Translations under genes and position numbers: made by a program | From: Sphingomonas sp. Leaf21 | GTDB lineage: Bacteria; Pseudomonadota; Alphaproteobacteria; Sphingomonadales; Sphingomonadaceae | NCBI RefSeq assembly: GCF_916858675.1 | Contig: NZ_CAKASM010000019.1 | Span: 1-64,000, forward strand | Direction: 5' to 3' | Length of the DNA: 64,000 nucleotides | Shown here: positions 60,862 through 64,000 of the stretch, piece by piece | Position numbering within the stretch: the stretch's first letter is position 1 | Layout of the letters: each line of letters starts with the position of its first letter | Notes under the pieces: generated by a model | The model's database searches: none | Told to the model about the DNA's origin: nothing | Seen by the model: the letters and a program-made list of their open reading frames with translations, nothing else

Positions 60862-62172
60862 TCACGTCCGGCGCCGCCTTCCATCGGGATCGACTTGCGT
60901 GGGTTTTGCGTGAAGCGGCGTCGCCATCTTCCGGGCCAGCTCGGAGGCAATGTCCTCCAGCCCCTGTCGGGTCTCGGAGAGATAAGCCGGGCTGAAGATC
61001 ACGTAGCGCCGCGTCGATGGCGGCAGCACCACGTGCCCCAGCGCCAGCGGAATCTCCTGCTGCGAGACGCCGCGCTGTGCGATCAGGGTCGCCATGCTGT
61101 GGCGCATCAGCTTGGGGCCGAAGCCGACCGGCACCCCGAACCGCCTTGCCATGACGCTCCACGCCTTTTTGACGTCTGCCACGGGCCGCTGAACCACCCA
61201 ACGGTCCTCATCCTCCTCTGCCACGCTCTCGTGACAGACCAGCCGGTCGTCCGTCGCCTCCAGCCAATTTGCCAGGAGCGGCGTGACCGGCAGCGCTGGT
61301 CGGTACTTCCGCGTCTGAATCCGCCCCGCCGGGTTGAGGTCGAGCACGCTGGCGTCGCGGTGCCATTGCTGCCGGTCGGGCCGCACCGAGATATCGTAGA
61401 GCGCGTCCGGCCGCGCCAGCGTGCAGATCGCACCGATCAGGTAGCGGCGCAGTGGCATCAGTCGTGCCGGATGCGCCGGGCTGAGCTCCGGGTCTCCTTC
61501 CGTCGTATAGTCGAGCATCTCGGCGATCTGGTCGAGCGATAGGCGGAAGTTGCGCTCCGGCGTCACGGCGGCGCGGGGCAGGTGCTTCAGTTCGGGCACC
61601 GCCTCCATACGCTTCACGTTGAACCGCAAGGCTGCCTTCAGCTGGATGATGCTCTCCTCGACCGTCGACTTCGCCCGTTTGCGGGTCGACACGGTCCATT
61701 CCCCGGTCTCCGGGTCACGCCGCCGCTGGGTCACGGGATCGATCTCGGTCCCCCATTTTCGAAAACGCATCAGCCATTCGGCGTCCAGCACCGTCGGCAG
61801 CACGGGTTCACGCAGTACACCGATCGCGATCTCATGGTCGATGAACCGGTTCACCAGTTTCAGCCGGGCACGGATTGCATCGGCGCTGGCCTGCTCGGCA
61901 CCGTGCAGCATCCAATAGTCCGTCATCGCCTGATGGACCGTGTAGGACGCCTTGTCGTCATCGGCAGGCTGGTGGAACGCCAGATAGTGACGGTCGAGCA
62001 CCTCGATTGCTAGGCGAAGATCAGCCGTGCCCGTGCTGCGTCGCTGCATTCGGCCGGAGATCGGGTCGTACCAGCAAATGTAGAGGTTCGGGCTGACAAC
62101 CTCGCCGCCCTTGCCCCGGAGGTGATCGAGGTGGAATTCACCCCGGCGGTAGAGAACCTTCGGTGCCGGCAC
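60862..62172 (-). CDS. tyrosine-type site-specific integrase
   Basis: A 436-residue recombinase. The catalytic Arg (TLARPDALYD, about 255), Lys region (RIQTRKYRPALP), second Arg with its neighbour His in LMRHSMAT (about 357), LGHVVLPPSTRRYVIF with nucleophile Tyr (about 388) are visible; the His before the second Arg is Lys here (PKLMRH). The GTG at 62172 is chosen because AAGGA lies 8 nt upstream and because the frame before it loses coding character. It is inserted beside tRNA-Val, so it very probably directed the integration. A small ORF overlaps its start. Confidence 0.87.
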   Translation of the reverse strand: MPAPKVLYRRGEFHLDHLRGKGGEVVSPNLYICWYDPISGRMQRRSTGTADLRLAIEVLDRHYLAFHQPADDDKASYTVHQAMTDYWMLHGAEQASADAIRARLKLVNRFIDHEIAIGVLREPVLPTVLDAEWLMRFRKWGTEIDPVTQRRRDPETGEWTVSTRKRAKSTVEESIIQLKAALRFNVKRMEAVPELKHLPRAAVTPERNFRLSLDQIAEMLDYTTEGDPELSPAHPARLMPLRRYLIGAICTLARPDALYDISVRPDRQQWHRDASVLDLNPAGRIQTRKYRPALPVTPLLANWLEATDDRLVCHESVAEEDEDRWVVQRPVADVKKAWSVMARRFGVPVGFGPKLMRHSMATLIAQRGVSQQEIPLALGHVVLPPSTRRYVIFSPAYLSETRQGLEDIASELARKMATPLHAKPTQVDPDGRRRRT

Positions 62173-62423
62173 TGCGCTTTTTCCTTCAGGATTTCGCTTC
62201 GCGCCTTTCCGAGCAGGTTCACTGCACCCACCAGGGTAAGGAGGTCGAGATCCTCCGACTTGAGGTTGATGCCCCGGTCCGTCTGGATCGCACGGGCGAT
62301 CTTGCGGTCGAGCCGCAGGATGGCGTCGGCGGTTGCCGCGTCGATCATGTCCTGGGGGAGGACCGGGCCGGTCCCCGGCGTCATCGCGACGGTGCCGCCG
62401 GCGTCCGCGTCGATGCTCATCAT
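62010..62423 (-). CDS. small hypothetical protein overlapping the integrase start
   Basis: The first 88 residues have good coding character (MMSIDADAGGTVAM, then AATADAILRLDRKIARAI and LLTLVGAVNLLGKARSEILK), with an AGGAAGGAAAAGAC ribosome binding site. From about residue 89 the frame overlaps the integrase for 160 bp and becomes Ser/Arg/Ala-rich without coding character, so the tail may be incidental or the true end may differ. The integrase GTG lies in the overlap, consistent with translational coupling. No family recognised; a role as an excision or integration accessory is possible. Confidence 0.5.
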   Translation of the reverse strand: MMSIDADAGGTVAMTPGTGPVLPQDMIDAATADAILRLDRKIARAIQTDRGINLKSEDLDLLTLVGAVNLLGKARSEILKEKAQCRHRRFSTAGVNSTSITSGARAARLSARTSTFAGTTRSPAECSDAARARLIFA

Positions 62424-62471
62424 GTCTTTTCCTTCCTGACGTGGGTAACCCCCACGTGCAGGGCCTTCTTC

Positions 62472-63716
62472 TCACCCGAAGTGGTCGTCGGTGACCTTCA
62501 GGCGATCCGCGATCTCGCGTCGCGAGACAGTGACGCCGACATCGGCGGCGATGACCGGCCATTCGGCCAGCGCGCCGCGCGTTCGGTCGATGATCCGGGC
62601 GATGACGCGATCCGACAGGCCATGGCGGCGGCCCAGCGCGAGAACATGCGCGCGGGTCGGGTTGCGGCCCTCGCCTTCGACCGCGAGATAATGCTCGCCG
62701 CCCGGACCGACCGAGAAGGTCAGGTCATAGGCCGGGGCGAGGCGCCACTCACCGCTCGGTCCCATCAGATAGCTATGCTGCCGGGTATGGTCGTCGCGAT
62801 TATGCGCCAGTACGTTGAAGACCATGCGGCGGAAGGCTTGTTCGACGTCGCCGGCATGGCGGGTGATCGCCATGGTCGCACGCAGGAATCCGTCATAGTC
62901 GAGGCTCGGCATCTCGGACGGGGCTTCGGCTGCCCCGGCGAGCGATACCATGTGCAGCCGGCGTCCGGGGGCCGGTCGGTCGAAGCGGCGCGTCGCGAAA
63001 TAGCCAGGCCCGTCGCGCTCGGGCAGGACGCGGGATTCTGCGATCGTCAGGCCGGCGGCACGGGCCATGCGCGCATAGGCTTCCTCAACCGGGCCGATAT
63101 CGACGGGGTCGCCGGTCGCGCGGAACTTGACGATCCAGGCGTCATGGCCGTCCGCGGCCTCGCCGACGCTGATCGCGCCGTCGGGGGCGAAGCCGACATG
63201 GACCTTGGGACGAGCGCCGCCCGACGCGCCGCCCAGCGCCGCCAGCGTGTCGACCAGTGCGCCCTCGTCCCCGGCGAGAAGCAACCGCGATTCCTCGGCC
63301 AGGGCATCGAGGTCGATCGTCCCGATCGCATCGTCGGGCGTGGTGGCTGGCTGATAGACCAGCGCGCCACGGCCACCGGCGCCGATGATCGCCAGCTGAT
63401 CGACCGGGTTCAGCGTGTCGAACTGGACGTTGACCCTGGCGAGGCGACGCCGCAGCAGCAGCCGTCCCCAGGCATCGGGCAGGCTGTCCGCCAGGAAGCC
63501 GTGCAGTCCGCCGAACGATCGGCTCCGCGCGGCGTGCAGGCCCGGCTCGGGAGGATAGAGCAGCGGGGCGACGGGCAAGCCGCTGCGGATGACGTCGGGC
63601 GACCATTCGAGCTGGGCGACGCCACCGGCCATCACGACCCGGCCCGCTTGCGCAGCGGGCGCGGAATCGTCGAACGCCAGTGCGAGCCCCAGCGGTGCCC
63701 CCGGCCTCAGCTTCAC
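62472..63716 (-). CDS. hipA: HipA-like serine/threonine kinase toxin
   Basis: A 414-residue HipA family kinase. The N-terminal couple_hipA-like part (to about 115) is followed by the kinase: PKVHVGFAPDG, WIVKFRATGD (ATP lysine), AHNRDDHTRQHSYL (catalytic Asp, about 305) and LAPAYDLTFS (metal Asp). In E. coli, HipA phosphorylates glutamyl-tRNA synthetase and HipB neutralises it. The start is a GTG at 63716 that overlaps the hipB stop (GTGA), with GAGGG upstream. Longer in-frame starts run into hipB in another frame. It lies in the tRNA-linked element. Confidence 0.88.
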   Translation of the reverse strand: MKLRPGAPLGLALAFDDSAPAAQAGRVVMAGGVAQLEWSPDVIRSGLPVAPLLYPPEPGLHAARSRSFGGLHGFLADSLPDAWGRLLLRRRLARVNVQFDTLNPVDQLAIIGAGGRGALVYQPATTPDDAIGTIDLDALAEESRLLLAGDEGALVDTLAALGGASGGARPKVHVGFAPDGAISVGEAADGHDAWIVKFRATGDPVDIGPVEEAYARMARAAGLTIAESRVLPERDGPGYFATRRFDRPAPGRRLHMVSLAGAAEAPSEMPSLDYDGFLRATMAITRHAGDVEQAFRRMVFNVLAHNRDDHTRQHSYLMGPSGEWRLAPAYDLTFSVGPGGEHYLAVEGEGRNPTRAHVLALGRRHGLSDRVIARIIDRTRGALAEWPVIAADVGVTVSRREIADRLKVTDDHFG

Positions 63717-64000
63717 GACGTGGCCCTCGACGCGGCCCGGCGGCGGCGCTTCGGCGCGGTGCGTTCGGTTATCCGTTTTTGCTCCAGCAGGGCATCCATC
63801 GAACTGGCCACCGGCTCCGGAAAGAGGACGAACAGATCCTGCTCGCACCGCAGCGCCACGGCCGCGCGGACGAGGTCGTCGATCGACGCCTTGCCCTCGG
63901 CCTCCAGGCGCCGCCAGGTGCGATAGGAGACGCCGGCGCGAGATGCGGCATCGACCTGCGTCAGGTTCATCGCCAGGCGACGATGCTGTATCCTCCGGCC
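63713..64000 (-). CDS. hipB: HipB-like antitoxin, 5'-truncated by the window edge
   Basis: At least 95 residues of an Xre-type helix-turn-helix protein. The frame stays open to the window end, and the residues before the first ATG (RRIQHRRLAMNLTQ) form the first helix of the HTH, so the true start lies beyond 64000. LTQVDAASRAGVSYRTWRRLEAEG is the HTH signature. It is followed by the overlapping hipA, as in most hipBA pairs, and should repress its own promoter and hold HipA inactive. Confidence 0.85.
   Translation of the reverse strand, partial: GRRIQHRRLAMNLTQVDAASRAGVSYRTWRRLEAEGKASIDDLVRAAVALRCEQDLFVLFPEPVASSMDALLEQKRITERTAPKRRRRAASRATS

Overview
The window looks like chromosomal DNA from a Sphingomonas-type alphaproteobacterium (order Sphingomonadales). 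This is inferred from the high GC content, six TonB-dependent receptors with typical sphingomonad plugs, SapC and tryptophan-halogenase partners, a CpdR response regulator, KaiC/hybrid-kinase signalling and GC-rich intergenic palindromes. No database search was possible, so all family names rest on motifs recognised by eye.

Layout. 1-9.6 kb: a YozE-like small protein, a degraded tRNA-like 3' end, a TonB receptor, a small unknown protein, a glucose-dehydrogenase-type SDR, and a translationally coupled KaiC-like ATPase/hybrid histidine kinase pair. 9.9-16.2 kb: a probable glycan operon (GH95 alpha-L-fucosidase, TonB receptor, polysaccharide deacetylase). 16.2-19.1 kb: a GMC oxidoreductase coupled to an unusual fusion of an alpha/beta hydrolase with a gluconate 2-dehydrogenase subunit 3-like domain. 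19.3-21.4 kb: Dps followed by a Rieske/FAD reductase. 21.5-26.7 kb: a TonB receptor divergent from a tryptophan halogenase-SapC pair. 26.8-33.1 kb: ClC channel, CAP-domain lipoprotein, RNase H-like protein, FAD dehydrogenase, GNAT and HD-GYP protein. 33.3-38.7 kb: an iron block with a catecholate-type receptor, a PiuC hydroxylase, a second siderophore receptor and Fur-box-like sites. 38.7-41.7 kb: an endonuclease/exonuclease/phosphatase-family protein and a sialate O-acetylesterase. 41.9-45.7 kb: the branched-chain 2-oxoacid dehydrogenase operon (E1alpha, E1beta, E2; no E3 seen). 45.8-53.4 kb: a tiny beta-helix protein, RarD, an SDR, a GH144-like glucanase, an OAR-type TonB receptor and a crotonase lacking both catalytic glutamates. 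53.5-60.1 kb: DUF1289, DEAD-box helicase, D-2-hydroxyglutarate dehydrogenase-like enzyme, SapC, cytochrome b561, a candidate small RNA, an N-formylglutamate amidohydrolase-like protein and CpdR. 60.2-64.0 kb: tRNA-Val(GAC) followed by the left end of an integrated element: a remnant of one integrase, an intact tyrosine integrase, a small overlapping ORF and a hipBA toxin-antitoxin pair running off the window.

Much of the window is outer-membrane nutrient capture (glycans and iron), with each receptor beside the enzymes that process its likely cargo. The best candidates for undescribed biology are (i) the structured, C-rich, terminator-ended transcript near 58.7 kb that looks like an anti-Shine-Dalgarno sRNA, (ii) the alpha/beta hydrolase-Gluconate_2-dh3 fusion coupled to a GMC oxidoreductase, (iii) an in-frame REP-like palindrome in the linker of E2, and (iv) the tandem integrase remnant next to tRNA-Val.
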